Notes: generated by a model from the letters alone, not told the origin. A DNA stretch of 64,000 nucleotides from Amycolatopsis sp. 195334CR (GCF_017309385.1 NZ_JAFJMJ010000001.1:434001-498000), one strand, 5' to 3'. Positions 7,947-16,673 are shown, counted from the first letter of the stretch. Translations and numbers: made by a program.

Positions 7947-8804
7947 GTGCCGGGGACGGACGAGACCGCTGTGCGGGAACTGGTGGTCCGGGCGCTGGAC
8001 ACCGACCAGGCGGCGGTGACCAGCGAGTGGATCGAGCGGCAGCGCGAGCGGTCGCCACTGCCACCGGCCGAGCTCCACCGGGAGGCCGCCGACCTGCTCG
8101 GGGCCCTGTGCGCGGCGCTGACCTCGCCGATGCCCGCGGCCCGGATCGCCGAGCACGACGACGCCGTGCGCGAAGCGCTGACCGCGTTGTCCGAGCGGCG
8201 GGCCCGTGCCGGCGCGGATCCGTCGGCCACGGCCATGGCGGTACTCGGGCTCAAGCACGCGGTGCTGGCGGCGGTCGAACGCCACACCGACGACCCGGCG
8301 CGGTGCTACCGGGCCGCCCTGCTGGTCAACGAACTGCTCGACGGCGCCGGGGTCCGCACGTTCTCCGTCTACGCCGACGGGCGTGAGGAGATCATCCGCC
8401 AGCAGCACAGCCAGATGCTCGAACTGTCCACCCCGGTCGTCCGGTTGTGGCGCCACGTGCTGGCCGTGCCGCTGATCGGCACGCTCGACAGCGCCCGCAC
8501 GCAGATCGTGATGACCGGCCTGCTCGAAGCGATCCAGGCGCACGAGGCCCGGATCGCCATCATCGACATCACCGGCGTGCCCACTGTGGACACCGCGGTG
8601 GCCCAGCACCTGCTGCAGACCGCGGGCGCGGTCCGGCTGATGGGCGCCGAATGCGTGATCAGCGGGATCCGGCCGTCCATCGCGCAGACGATCACCCAGC
8701 TGGGCATCGACCTGTCCCACATCCTGACCCGGTCCTCGCTGGCCGACGCGCTCGCCGCGGCACTGCGCCTGCTCGGCGCCGAACCCGGCAGGGCCGCCGG
8801 GTGA
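7947..8804 (+). CDS. rsbR: RsbR-like stressosome scaffold protein with STAS domain
   Basis: A 285-residue protein. The N-terminal half is a helical RsbR-type sensor domain (non-haem globin fold in the family). The C-terminal half is a STAS domain closely matching RsbR: PLIGTLDSAR, IIDITGVPTVDTAVAQHLL, SGIRPSIAQTITQLGIDLS. The Thr in TVDTAV corresponds to the conserved phosphorylated Thr205 of Bacillus RsbR, and TLDS to the Thr171 region. RsbR builds the stressosome with RsbS and is phosphorylated by RsbT. GTG at 7947 is supported by CTGGAGGGA 5 nt upstream. First gene of a five-gene overlapping operon. The symbol is by homology. Confidence 0.85.
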   Translation: MPGTDETAVRELVVRALDTDQAAVTSEWIERQRERSPLPPAELHREAADLLGALCAALTSPMPAARIAEHDDAVREALTALSERRARAGADPSATAMAVLGLKHAVLAAVERHTDDPARCYRAALLVNELLDGAGVRTFSVYADGREEIIRQQHSQMLELSTPVVRLWRHVLAVPLIGTLDSARTQIVMTGLLEAIQAHEARIAIIDITGVPTVDTAVAQHLLQTAGAVRLMGAECVISGIRPSIAQTITQLGIDLSHILTRSSLADALAAALRLLGAEPGRAAG

Positions 8805-9205
8805 GCGTGACCGGCTCGACCGGGCTGCCGCTGCTGCGCCTCGGTGACATCCTGCTCGGCGGGCTGCTCAGCGACCTCGACGACGCGACCGCGCTGCGGT
8901 TCACCGACGAACTGACCACCCGCATCAGCGAGGAACGCATCCGCGGGGTGATCATCGACATCTCCCGGCTGGAGATCATCGACTCCTTCGTGGCCAGGGT
9001 GCTGATGCAGCTGGCCCACACCGGGCGGCTGCTCGGCGCCCGGATGATCGTGGCGGGCATGCGGCCCGCGGTGGCGATCACCCTGTCCGAACTCGGGCTC
9101 CAGCTCACCGGGGTGCAGACCGCGCTCAACCCGGAACAGGCCATGGAACAGCTGGGATGGCGCCGTCCCACCGAGGCCGCCGAAGAGGCGCCTCATGCTT
9201 CCTGA
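8801..9205 (+). CDS. rsbS: RsbS-like STAS antagonist
   Basis: A 134-residue single STAS domain protein: IRGVIIDISRLEIIDSFVAR and AGMRPAVAITLSELGL match the RsbS pattern. The serine in EIIDSF is the expected RsbT phosphorylation site (Ser59 in Bacillus). In the stressosome model RsbS holds RsbT until phosphorylated. GTGA overlap of 4 nt with rsbR shows translational coupling. The last 11 nt overlap rsbT. Confidence 0.86.
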   Translation: MSVTGSTGLPLLRLGDILLGGLLSDLDDATALRFTDELTTRISEERIRGVIIDISRLEIIDSFVARVLMQLAHTGRLLGARMIVAGMRPAVAITLSELGLQLTGVQTALNPEQAMEQLGWRRPTEAAEEAPHAS

Positions 9206-9611
9206 CCAGCTCGCCGCCGGCGAGGAACACCAGATCCGCGTCGAGGAGGACCTGCTCACCGCCCGGCACGCCGTGCGCGCCAGCGCGGTGAGCGCCGGGT
9301 TCTCCATCGTCGACCAGACCAAGATCGTGACCGCCGCCAGCGAACTGGTCCGCAACGCCTACATCCACGGCGGTGGTGGCACGCTGACCATCACCGTCCT
9401 GCGCGACCGGGCCCGGGTGGGGCTGCGACTGCGCGTCCGCGACCGGGGTCCCGGCATCCCCGACGTCGACCAGGCGATGACCGACGGGTTCAGCACCGGG
9501 GCCGGCCTCGGGCACGGGCTCGGTGGCACGCGCCGCCTGGTCGACGACTTCGGCATCGACACCGGACCCGGCGGGACCACCGTCACCGCCGTGCGCTGGA
9601 AGCCGCGATGA
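9195..9611 (+). CDS. rsbT: RsbT-like serine/threonine kinase (GHKL ATPase)
   Basis: A 138-residue GHKL kinase of the anti-sigma type. The N box is SELVRNAYIHG, G1 is DRGPGIPD, and G2 is GLGHGLGGTRRLVDDF. RsbT phosphorylates RsbS and RsbR and, once freed, activates a partner phosphatase of RsbU type. Length matches Bacillus RsbT (about 133). It overlaps both neighbours (11 nt and 4 nt). Confidence 0.87.
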   Translation: MLPDQLAAGEEHQIRVEEDLLTARHAVRASAVSAGFSIVDQTKIVTAASELVRNAYIHGGGGTLTITVLRDRARVGLRLRVRDRGPGIPDVDQAMTDGFSTGAGLGHGLGGTRRLVDDFGIDTGPGGTTVTAVRWKPR

Positions 9612-10621
9612 CCGTCTCGGTCTCGGCGACCACCCCGACCCGGCGGGTGCGCATCGACCACCCCAGCGCCGTCTACGCCGCCACCAGGGCCGCCCGCGCC
9701 GCGGCCAGGGACGCGGCGCTGCCGGACGTGCTGGCCGAACGGGCCGCCGTGGTGACCTCCGAGCTGGCGAGCAACCTGGACAAGCACGCCACCGGCGGCT
9801 CGGTGTTCATCCAGCGGGCGCTGACCGGCCGGGGCGTCGACGTGCTCACCGCCGACGACGGGCCGGGCATGGCCGACCTCGCCCACTGGCTCGTCGACGG
9901 CAACACCACCACCTCCACCCTGGGCAGCGGGCTCGGCGCCATCGGCCGCATGTCCACCACGTTCCAGATCCGCTCCACCCCGGGCACCGGCACCACCACC
10001 GCCGCCCGCGTCCTGGCGCCCGGCACCCCGGCCGGACCCGCCGACGCGGTCGGGCACTTCTGCCTGCCACGCGAGGGCGAACAGCACTGCGGGGACGCCA
10101 TCGCGCTCGCCGAGGACACCGGCAGCCGGACCGTCGTCGTCGCCGACGGTCTCGGCCACGGCCCCGACGCCGCCGAAGCGGCCGACCTCGCGATCGGCGT
10201 GTTCGGGAACAACCCGGACCGCGCCCTGTCCGCGCAACTGGCCGCCATGCACCGCGCGCTGCGCGGCACCCGCGGCGCGGCGGTCGCGCTGGCCCGCGTC
10301 TCCGGCCGCGGCGTCGAGTTCTGCGGCGTCGGCAACGTCAGCGCCACCATCCTCACCCCGGGACGGTCCTCGCAGCTCCTGCTCAGCGTGCCCGGCGTGG
10401 TCGGGTTCATCCTGCCCGCCGTCCTGCCCCGGCACGCACCCCTGACCGGCGGCGCCGTCGTCGTGCTCCACACCGACGGCATCGACCACAGCTGGCGCGC
10501 GCCGCTCCCGCCCGCCCAGCCCGCCGGCGCGCTGCTGCTCGCGGCCGAACTCGCCCACCGGCACCGCAATCCCCGTGACGACGCGGCCGCGATCGCCCTG
10601 CACGCCGACCAGCTCCCGTGA
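9608..10621 (+). CDS. Fusion of GHKL ATPase and RsbX-like PP2C phosphatase
   Basis: A 337-residue protein with two catalytic modules. Residues about 1-135 are a second GHKL ATPase (TSELASNLDKHATGG, DDGPGMADL, GLGAIGRMSTTF). Residues about 145-335 are a PP2C domain (VVVADGLGHGPDAAEAA, HTDGIDHS, RDDAAAIAL). Position and length of the PP2C part resemble RsbX, which resets the stressosome by dephosphorylating RsbS and RsbR. The fusion places a kinase-like domain on the reset enzyme. The ATPase lacks the usual long G2 loop (GSGLGAIGR). It overlaps rsbT and the next gene by 4 nt each. Confidence 0.8.
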   Translation: MTVSVSATTPTRRVRIDHPSAVYAATRAARAAARDAALPDVLAERAAVVTSELASNLDKHATGGSVFIQRALTGRGVDVLTADDGPGMADLAHWLVDGNTTTSTLGSGLGAIGRMSTTFQIRSTPGTGTTTAARVLAPGTPAGPADAVGHFCLPREGEQHCGDAIALAEDTGSRTVVVADGLGHGPDAAEAADLAIGVFGNNPDRALSAQLAAMHRALRGTRGAAVALARVSGRGVEFCGVGNVSATILTPGRSSQLLLSVPGVVGFILPAVLPRHAPLTGGAVVVLHTDGIDHSWRAPLPPAQPAGALLLAAELAHRHRNPRDDAAAIALHADQLP

Positions 10622-11805
10622 ACCACACCGACCTCGACAGCTTCCGGCGGCAGCTGCGCGAGGCGTGCGGCCAGGCCGGGGTGCTGACCGAGGAACGCGC
10701 CCGCGCGGTGCTTTCCGCCACCCTGCTCGCCGAACCCGCCATCACCGCCGGCACGGCGGTCGACCTGCGCACCGAAACCCGGGACGCCCTGCTCGCGATC
10801 ACCCTGCGGTTGCCCCAGCCGGTTCCCCAGCACGAGCGCAACCTCCTGCCGCTGCTGCCCGACCCCGGCGACGGCGACACCCTCACCTGGCACCTGGCCA
10901 CCGGCGCGATCCCGGCGGCCGTCCCCGGCCCCGACGAGCAGGCCACCCGAGAGGAAATGCTCGCGCTCGTCGCCCACACCGACGCGCTCGCCCAGCAACA
11001 ACGCCGGCTCAAACACGAACTCGCCGAAACCAACAGCGGCGTGCTCGCCATGTTCACCGAACTCGAGCGGCGCGACGAAGAACTCCGCCGCGCCCACGGT
11101 GTCATCTTCCGCGAACTCGAAGACGCCCTCCGCCCACCACCGCCCGCGGTGCCCGGTCTGGAGCTGGGCGTGCACTACTCGCCCGCCGACCCGGACTCCC
11201 CCACCGGCGGCGACCTCTACGACTGGTTCACCCTGCCCAGCGGCGAGGTCCACATCACCCTCGTCGACGCCGTCGGCCACGGCGTCACCTCCACCCGCCA
11301 GGCCATCACCGTCACCCACGCGATCCGCACCCTCGCGCTCGAAGGCCACCCGTTCGCCGATCTCGTCGCCAGGACGTCGAACGCCCTGACCCCCATCGAC
11401 CCCACCCTGATGGCCACCGTGCTCCTGGTCAGGATCACCCCGGCGACCGGACGGGTGCGCCTGGCCAACGGCAGCCACCCGCCGCCGGTGCTGATCACCA
11501 CCACCGGCCACACCCGGCTGCTCGCGACCCGCAGCCCCGGCCGCGGCGTCGGCTTCCCCCGGCCGGGCACGCCCGACCTCGTCCACCACACCCTCGACGC
11601 CGGCGACACCCTCCTGCTCTACACCGACGGCCTCGTCGAGAGCCGCAAGAACTACGACGAAGGCGAATCCCGGCTGCTGACGCTGGCCCGTACGCACGCC
11701 CACCGCCCCACCATCGGAATCCCGCGCGAACTCACCGGCCAGATGCACGACGTCGTCCTGCACATCGACGACACCGTGGTCATGGCCATCCGCCGGACAC
11801 CGTGA
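10618..11805 (+). CDS. RsbU-like PP2C phosphatase with coiled coil
   Basis: A 395-residue protein. The N-terminal part (1-110) is unrecognised. A charged coiled coil follows at about 113-165 (QQQRRLKHELAETNSGVLAM, ELERRDEELRRAH), then a SpoIIE/RsbU PP2C domain with its acidic metal motifs intact (SPTGGDLYDWF, VDAVGHGV, YTDGLVESRKNY, DDTVVMAI). It is the best candidate for the effector phosphatase switched on by RsbT. It is the last gene of the overlapping operon, starting GTG within the previous stop. No sigma-B-type operon follows; an ECF sigma factor lies 82 nt beyond. Confidence 0.83.
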   Translation: MNHTDLDSFRRQLREACGQAGVLTEERARAVLSATLLAEPAITAGTAVDLRTETRDALLAITLRLPQPVPQHERNLLPLLPDPGDGDTLTWHLATGAIPAAVPGPDEQATREEMLALVAHTDALAQQQRRLKHELAETNSGVLAMFTELERRDEELRRAHGVIFRELEDALRPPPPAVPGLELGVHYSPADPDSPTGGDLYDWFTLPSGEVHITLVDAVGHGVTSTRQAITVTHAIRTLALEGHPFADLVARTSNALTPIDPTLMATVLLVRITPATGRVRLANGSHPPPVLITTTGHTRLLATRSPGRGVGFPRPGTPDLVHHTLDAGDTLLLYTDGLVESRKNYDEGESRLLTLARTHAHRPTIGIPRELTGQMHDVVLHIDDTVVMAIRRTP

Positions 11806-11887
11806 GCGCGGCTGCACCGATCAGAATTCCGCCGCCACGTCGTCAGTTCTGGTAGCCCCCTCACCACCGGTGGAAGGATCGACGACC

Positions 11888-12850
11888 ATGACCGACGCCA
11901 GCTCGCTGAACGCCGACGAGGCGCGGTTCGCGCTCCTCACCGAGCGCCACCGGCGTGAGCTGCAGGTGCACTGCTACCGGATGCTCGCGAACTACGAGGA
12001 CGCCAGGGACCTGACGCAGGAGACGTTCCTGCGCGCGTGGCACAAGCGGGAGTCGTTCAAGGGCAACGCCACGCTGCGGACCTGGCTGTACCGGATCGCC
12101 ACGAACGCCTGCCTCGACTTCCTGGAGAAGCGCGAGGACCGCACGCCCGTACCGGCCGGGCTGCCCGGCGCCGGGTCCGAGGTGCTGTACCTGCAGCCGT
12201 ACCCCGACCGGATGCTCCCCGAGGACCCGCAGGAATCGGTGGTGGCGCGGGAAACGATCGAGCTGGCGTTCATCGTCGCCGTGCAGCACCTGCCACCGCG
12301 GCAGCGGGCGGTGTTCATCCTGCGCGACGTCCTCGGCTGGCCGGCGTCGAAGGCGGCCGACGCCCTCGAGTTGACCGTCGCCTCGGTGACCAGCGCGCTG
12401 CAGCGGTCGCGCGTGACGATGCGCGAGCAGCTGGCCGGCCACCGCCTCGACTGGCGGAGCCCCGAGCTGTCGAGTGACGAGCGCGACGTGGTGAAGTCGT
12501 ACATCGACGCCCACGAGCGCAACGACCTCGAGGGGCTGACCTCCCTGCTGCGCGACGACCTGCGCTTCGCGATGCTGCCGGATGCGGGCACCTCGACCAC
12601 GACGGCCAAGGACGCGGTGGACGGCTGGGTCTCCGGTGGGCTCTTCCAGCGCGGCCACGACGACTGGCGCGGGACCACCACGACGGTCAACCGCATGCCC
12701 GCCGCCGCGCTGTACCTCCGCGCCCCCGGCGACGCGGAGCACCGGCTGTTCGCCATCGCGGTCCTGCACGTCGCCGAGGGGAAGATCGCCGAGCTCACCG
12801 GGTTCGACGCCAGCGGCAAACCCTGGCTGGGCCTGCCCCCGACGCGGTGA
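11888..12850 (+). CDS. ECF RNA polymerase sigma factor with SnoaL-like C-terminal domain
   Basis: A 320-residue sigma factor: region 2 at about 20-85 (HCYRMLANYEDARDLTQETF), region 4 at about 135-185 (LPPRQRAVFILRDVLGW, then a helix-turn-helix), and a SnoaL_2/NTF2-like domain from about 200. This is the SigG/TIGR02960 type, in which the C-terminal domain rather than a separate anti-sigma factor modulates activity. No anti-sigma gene is adjacent. ATG at 11888 is taken because GGAAGG lies 11 nt upstream; GTG at 11870 is an alternative. It follows the stressosome operon, but no direct link is shown. Confidence 0.86.
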   Translation: MTDASSLNADEARFALLTERHRRELQVHCYRMLANYEDARDLTQETFLRAWHKRESFKGNATLRTWLYRIATNACLDFLEKREDRTPVPAGLPGAGSEVLYLQPYPDRMLPEDPQESVVARETIELAFIVAVQHLPPRQRAVFILRDVLGWPASKAADALELTVASVTSALQRSRVTMREQLAGHRLDWRSPELSSDERDVVKSYIDAHERNDLEGLTSLLRDDLRFAMLPDAGTSTTTAKDAVDGWVSGGLFQRGHDDWRGTTTTVNRMPAAALYLRAPGDAEHRLFAIAVLHVAEGKIAELTGFDASGKPWLGLPPTR

Positions 12851-12862
12851 CCACGCCCGCGC

Positions 12863-13450
12863 TCACCGCCGCGTCTCGTACCGGGTCAGCAGCACGCCGC
12901 CGGGGAACGTCCGGGTTTCGGTCAGGGTCAGGTTCACCCAGCTGTCCAGCGCGGTGAAGAACGGCGTGCCGCCGCCCACCAGCACCGGCACGGTGACCAG
13001 CAGGTACTCGTCGATCAACCCGGCCCGCATGGCGGCCCCGGCGAGCGTCGGGCCGCCGATGTCCATCGGGCCGGCGTCCTCGGCCTTGAGCCGGGTGATC
13101 TCGGTGACCGCGTCGCCGGTGACCAGGCGGGCGTTCCCGTCGACCGCGCCGGCCGTCGTCGTCGAGAACACCACCTTCGGCATGGCCTGCCAGCGGTGGG
13201 CGTACTCGATCACCGCCGGGGTGGCGCCGGGCTGCTGGTCCGCAGTCAGCCAGTCGGGGCTCATCGTTTCCCACAGCTTGCGCCCGTACAGCGCCAGGTC
13301 CGTCGCCGCGACCCGGTCGGACCACCACTGGAACAACTCGTCGCCCGGCGAGGAGTCCGGTCCGTCACCGCCGCTCCAGCCGAGGTCGCCGCCGGGCGCG
13401 GCGGTGTAGCCGTCCAGGGTCACGTTCATCGCGAAGGTCAGTTTCCGCAT
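12863..13450 (-). CDS. Dihydrofolate reductase-like (RibD C-terminal) protein
   Basis: A 195-residue NADPH-dependent reductase of the RibD_C/YyaP type: FAMNVTLDGYTAAPGGD at the start and IGGPTLAGAAMRAGLIDEYL near the end, the nucleotide-binding signature of the fold. The substrate is unknown; these are common, uncharacterised actinobacterial proteins. ATG at 13450 sits 10 nt after GGGAGG; the ATG at 13459 is too close to it. Convergent with the ECF gene and divergent from the SRPBCC gene. Confidence 0.8.
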   Translation of the reverse strand: MRKLTFAMNVTLDGYTAAPGGDLGWSGGDGPDSSPGDELFQWWSDRVAATDLALYGRKLWETMSPDWLTADQQPGATPAVIEYAHRWQAMPKVVFSTTTAGAVDGNARLVTGDAVTEITRLKAEDAGPMDIGGPTLAGAAMRAGLIDEYLLVTVPVLVGGGTPFFTALDSWVNLTLTETRTFPGGVLLTRYETRR

Positions 13451-13537
13451 GGCCGTCATGCCTCCCGTGAGTCGGTTTCCCAGGTACGGACGGCCGGGGC
13501 GCGGAAACCTGATCGGTCCCGCAAAGGACAGTCGTGG

Positions 13538-13547
13538 CTTATATAAG
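13538..13547. promoter_or_regulatory. CTTATATAAG palindrome, possible -10/operator
   Basis: A perfect 10-bp AT-rich palindrome in otherwise GC-rich DNA, 42 nt before the SRPBCC gene and 87 nt before the divergent reductase gene. TATAAG could serve as a -10 for the rightward gene. No adjacent regulator gene is present. Confidence 0.35.
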
Positions 13548-13589
13548 TTCATGCTGATACGATCTCGGCGTGATCGGAAGGGACAGGAC

Positions 13590-14240
13590 ATGAAAGACGT
13601 GTTGGACGAACTGGCCGCCGCGCGCCGGACGATGGGCAAGGGCAACTTGCCCGCCGGCGACGCCTACACCATCGAGCTGCGGCGTCGATACGACGCGCAG
13701 GTCGAGGACGTGTGGGACGCCCTCACCAACCCCGAGCGACTGCGACGCTGGCTGAAGCCGGTCACCGGGGACCTTCGGCCGGGCGGGCAGTTCGCATTGG
13801 ACGGTGGGGAACACGGCGAGATCCTGCGGTGCGAGCCGCCGCGCCTGCTGAAGGTTTCCTGGCTCTTCGGCCCGGAAGCCGACGACTGGCCCGGTACCAG
13901 CGAGGTGGAAGTGCGCCTGGCCGCGGCCCCGGCGGGCGACACCGAATTCGAACTCATCCACGCGGCGGTCGTCGGTGAGCCCCTCTTCCCGACCTACGGC
14001 CCCGGCGCCGGCGGCGTCGGCTGGGACCTGCACCTCCTGGCCCTGGCCCAACTGCTGGCCGGCGAGGAGCCCGCCGACCACGGGACGAGGGAAAAGTCGC
14101 CGGAAATCCGCGAGTTCATCCGGCGCAGCGCCGCCGCCTGGGGCACCGCCCACCACTCCGCCGGCGGCGACCCCGGCCACGTCGCCGCCGCCGTCCAAGC
14201 CACCACGAACTTCTACGCCCCCGACCACAAGCCGTTGTAG
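13590..14240 (+). CDS. SRPBCC / AHSA1-like domain protein
   Basis: A 216-residue START-like fold protein. The N-terminal half matches AHSA1 homologues (ELRRRYDAQVEDVWDALTNPERLRRWLKP, FALDGGEHGEILRCEPPRLL). The C-terminal 70 residues are helical (EIREFIRRSAAAWGTAH). Such proteins bind hydrophobic ligands and are often paired with an ArsR repressor, but none is present here. ATG at 13590 follows GGAAGGGACAGG. Ligand unknown. Confidence 0.78.
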   Translation: MKDVLDELAAARRTMGKGNLPAGDAYTIELRRRYDAQVEDVWDALTNPERLRRWLKPVTGDLRPGGQFALDGGEHGEILRCEPPRLLKVSWLFGPEADDWPGTSEVEVRLAAAPAGDTEFELIHAAVVGEPLFPTYGPGAGGVGWDLHLLALAQLLAGEEPADHGTREKSPEIREFIRRSAAAWGTAHHSAGGDPGHVAAAVQATTNFYAPDHKPL

Positions 14241-14328
14241 CTGAACCATCACACGATGCGCACGATTCGAAGGCATCGCCACCAGATGATGTTCCTGGTC
14301 GGTGACGATCCAGTCGAAGGAGTCGTTC

Positions 14329-15414
14329 GTGAAGTTCGGATTTGCTGCCGTGGCGGCGTTCATGGCGGCGACCGCCTCGCCCGCGGTGGCCAGTGGCGGG
14401 CAGGCGGTCGGCGAAGTGCAGCGCGCCATGGAACAAATAGCCGAGGTGCCCGGCGTCGTGGGAGCGCTCGCGGGCTCCTACCAGGACGGCGTTGCCGTCG
14501 GCCACGGCACCGCCGGGTCGCGGCTGCTCGACGGGCACGGCGGCCCGATCCCGGTGGACTCCCGGTTCCGCATCGCCTCGCAGACCAAGACCATGACAGC
14601 CGTCATAGTGCTGCAGTTGGTCGACGAGAAGCGGGTGGGACTGGAGGACCGGCTCGCGACGGTGCTGCCCGAGGTCACCGATCTGGTGGACCGCGCCGAC
14701 GAGATCACGGTGCGCCAGCTCATCCAGCACACCTCCGGCGTTCCCGACTACTTCTCCCCGCCCGGCTCGGTCGAGCCGGCGTTCGACGTCTTTGACTTCA
14801 CCACCTACTACCCGCCCATCGACGTCGTGGCGTCGTCGCGGGGGTGGCCACGCACCGGCGCGCCGGGCGAGAAGTTCAACTATTCCAACACCAACTACAC
14901 CCTGCTCGGCATGATCGCCGAGAAGCTGACGGGCCAGCCGCTCGCCGACGAGTTCGACCGGCGGCTGTTCGGCCCGCTGCAGATGACCAAGAGCTACTAC
15001 ACCACCAAACCGCCGGAGGGCATCGTGGGCCCGCACGGCCACGGCTACTACCCCGACGCCACCGGCCGGCTGCGCGACGTGCACCGGTTCAACACGAGCT
15101 GGGCCAACGGGGCGGGCGCGGTCGTGTCGACCACGCGGGACGTCAGCCGGTTCCAGCGGGCGTTCTACCAGGGCACGCTCCTGCCCGCGGAACTGCGTGA
15201 CGTCCTCACCAGCGGCCCCGCCACCGCGACGCGGTCCAGCGAGTGCGGTGACCTGCGGCTCTACGGCGGTTCGGCGCCCGGGTTCACCGTGCTGACCTTC
15301 GCCTCCACCGACGCCCGACGGCAGATCGTCGTCTCGGTCACCCGGACCACGGTCGACGACATGCCCATCATCGACGCCACCTTCCGCGCGGTCGAGGACG
15401 TGATCTGTGCCTAG
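14329..15414 (+). CDS. Secreted serine hydrolase, class C beta-lactamase / D-Ala-D-Ala carboxypeptidase family
   Basis: A 361-residue exported enzyme with signal peptide residues 1-22. The nucleophile motif SxxK is SQTK at 84-87, the YxN motif is in FNYSNTNYT, and a GG-containing third motif occurs near YGGSAPG. The family includes beta-lactamases, DD-peptidases and esterases; which one this is cannot be told. GTG at 14329 is chosen because AAGGAG lies 6 nt upstream; a GTG at 14302 gives a longer frame without a site. Its TAG overlaps the TAG of the convergent phosphatase gene. Confidence 0.83.
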   Translation: MKFGFAAVAAFMAATASPAVASGGQAVGEVQRAMEQIAEVPGVVGALAGSYQDGVAVGHGTAGSRLLDGHGGPIPVDSRFRIASQTKTMTAVIVLQLVDEKRVGLEDRLATVLPEVTDLVDRADEITVRQLIQHTSGVPDYFSPPGSVEPAFDVFDFTTYYPPIDVVASSRGWPRTGAPGEKFNYSNTNYTLLGMIAEKLTGQPLADEFDRRLFGPLQMTKSYYTTKPPEGIVGPHGHGYYPDATGRLRDVHRFNTSWANGAGAVVSTTRDVSRFQRAFYQGTLLPAELRDVLTSGPATATRSSECGDLRLYGGSAPGFTVLTFASTDARRQIVVSVTRTTVDDMPIIDATFRAVEDVICA

Positions 15415-16634
15415 GTTCCGCCGAGCGAGGCCCGTCTCCGCACGATGAGCATGGCGATGTCGTCGGGGACGGGTTCCCGGCCGATCAGCTCGGTCATGAT
15501 CGCCGCGCACACCTGTTCCGGCGGACCGGCGGTGATGGCGGCGGTGAGCTTGCGCACGCCGTCGTCGAGGGAGGCGCCACGGCGTTCGACCAGCCCGTCC
15601 GTGTACCAGCAGAGCAGTCCGCCGGGTGGCAGGTCGATGGTGGTGCTGTGGCGTTCGACCACGGGCATGGCCAGGCCGATCGGCGGGTCGGGGGCGACGG
15701 GCACGCTGGTGGCGTCGCCGGTCGGCCGCGCGAGCACCGGTGGGAGGTGCCCGGCCAGTGAGATGCTGACACGTTCGTGTGCGGGATCGAGCACGCCGTA
15801 ACCGACCGTGCTCATGATGCCGGCCTCGAAGTGGCGGGCTTTGCGGTCGAGCTTGCCGATGACGTCAGCGGGGTCGTCGTAGTCCAGGGCGTACGCACGC
15901 AGGGCGCTGCGCAGGCGGCCCATCACCACGGCGGCCCCGAGCCCGTGCCCGGCGACGTCGCCGATGACGATGCCGAGGCGGCCGCCGGGCAGCTCGAACT
16001 GGTCGTACCAGTCGCCGCCGACGCCGGTGTTGGCGCCGGGCACGTAGCGGGCGGCGAAGTCGAGGTCGCCGATGGCGGGCAGGTGCGCTGGGAGCAGGCC
16101 GCGTTGCAGTGCGGTGGCCGCGGCCCGGTCGGCGGCGGCGTCCTCGAGCTGGACGGCCAGCGCGAGCCGGGTCGCGATCAGTTGCAGCAGTTCGGTGTCG
16201 GTGTCGGTGAAGTCCCGCCGGTCCACCGAGCCGACGTGGAGCACCCCGACGAGGTCGTCCCCGGCGAGCAGGGGAACGCCCAGCAAGGCGGCCAGGCCGC
16301 GTTCCCAGAGCAGGGGGTTCACCACGGTGCCGGGACCGACGTCGTCGAGCACGAGCGGGCTGCGGGTGGCGGCGATGCGCCCGGCGAACCCGGCTCCGAC
16401 CGGGACGCGCACGCCCTGGAAGACCTCTTCTTCGATGCCGGAGGAGGCGATCGCGGTGAGCAACCCGGCGTCCGAGTCGTGCCGCAGCACGGTGGCGGTG
16501 TCGACGCCGAGCACCGAGCGGACGCGTTCGAGCAGGGTCACGAGCAGCTTGTCGAACTCGAGATGGCTCAGCGCCGAGTCGGTGATCGCCTCCAACACGC
16601 GCAGCCGACCGTCCAAGCCGGGGATCTGCGACAT
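15411..16634 (-). CDS. GAF domain PP2C (RsbU/SpoIIE) phosphatase
   Basis: A 407-residue regulator: GAF sensor at about 20-165 (LLWERGLAALLGVPLLAGDD), a linker helix (ADRAAATALQRGLLP), then a complete SpoIIE domain to the C terminus (GVGGDWYDQFEL, IGDVAGHGLGAAVVMG, WYTDGLVERRG, DDIAMLIV). All acidic metal ligands appear present, unlike the phosphatase at 6.1-7.3 kb. It probably dephosphorylates an anti-sigma antagonist. Fourth PP2C-type gene within 11 kb. It meets the beta-lactamase-like gene tail to tail with overlapping stops. Confidence 0.86.
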   Translation of the reverse strand: MSQIPGLDGRLRVLEAITDSALSHLEFDKLLVTLLERVRSVLGVDTATVLRHDSDAGLLTAIASSGIEEEVFQGVRVPVGAGFAGRIAATRSPLVLDDVGPGTVVNPLLWERGLAALLGVPLLAGDDLVGVLHVGSVDRRDFTDTDTELLQLIATRLALAVQLEDAAADRAAATALQRGLLPAHLPAIGDLDFAARYVPGANTGVGGDWYDQFELPGGRLGIVIGDVAGHGLGAAVVMGRLRSALRAYALDYDDPADVIGKLDRKARHFEAGIMSTVGYGVLDPAHERVSISLAGHLPPVLARPTGDATSVPVAPDPPIGLAMPVVERHSTTIDLPPGGLLCWYTDGLVERRGASLDDGVRKLTAAITAGPPEQVCAAIMTELIGREPVPDDIAMLIVRRRASLGGT

Positions 16635-16673
16635 CGATCCAGCCTAACAGTCACCAGTGCTTTTCATCCGGCG

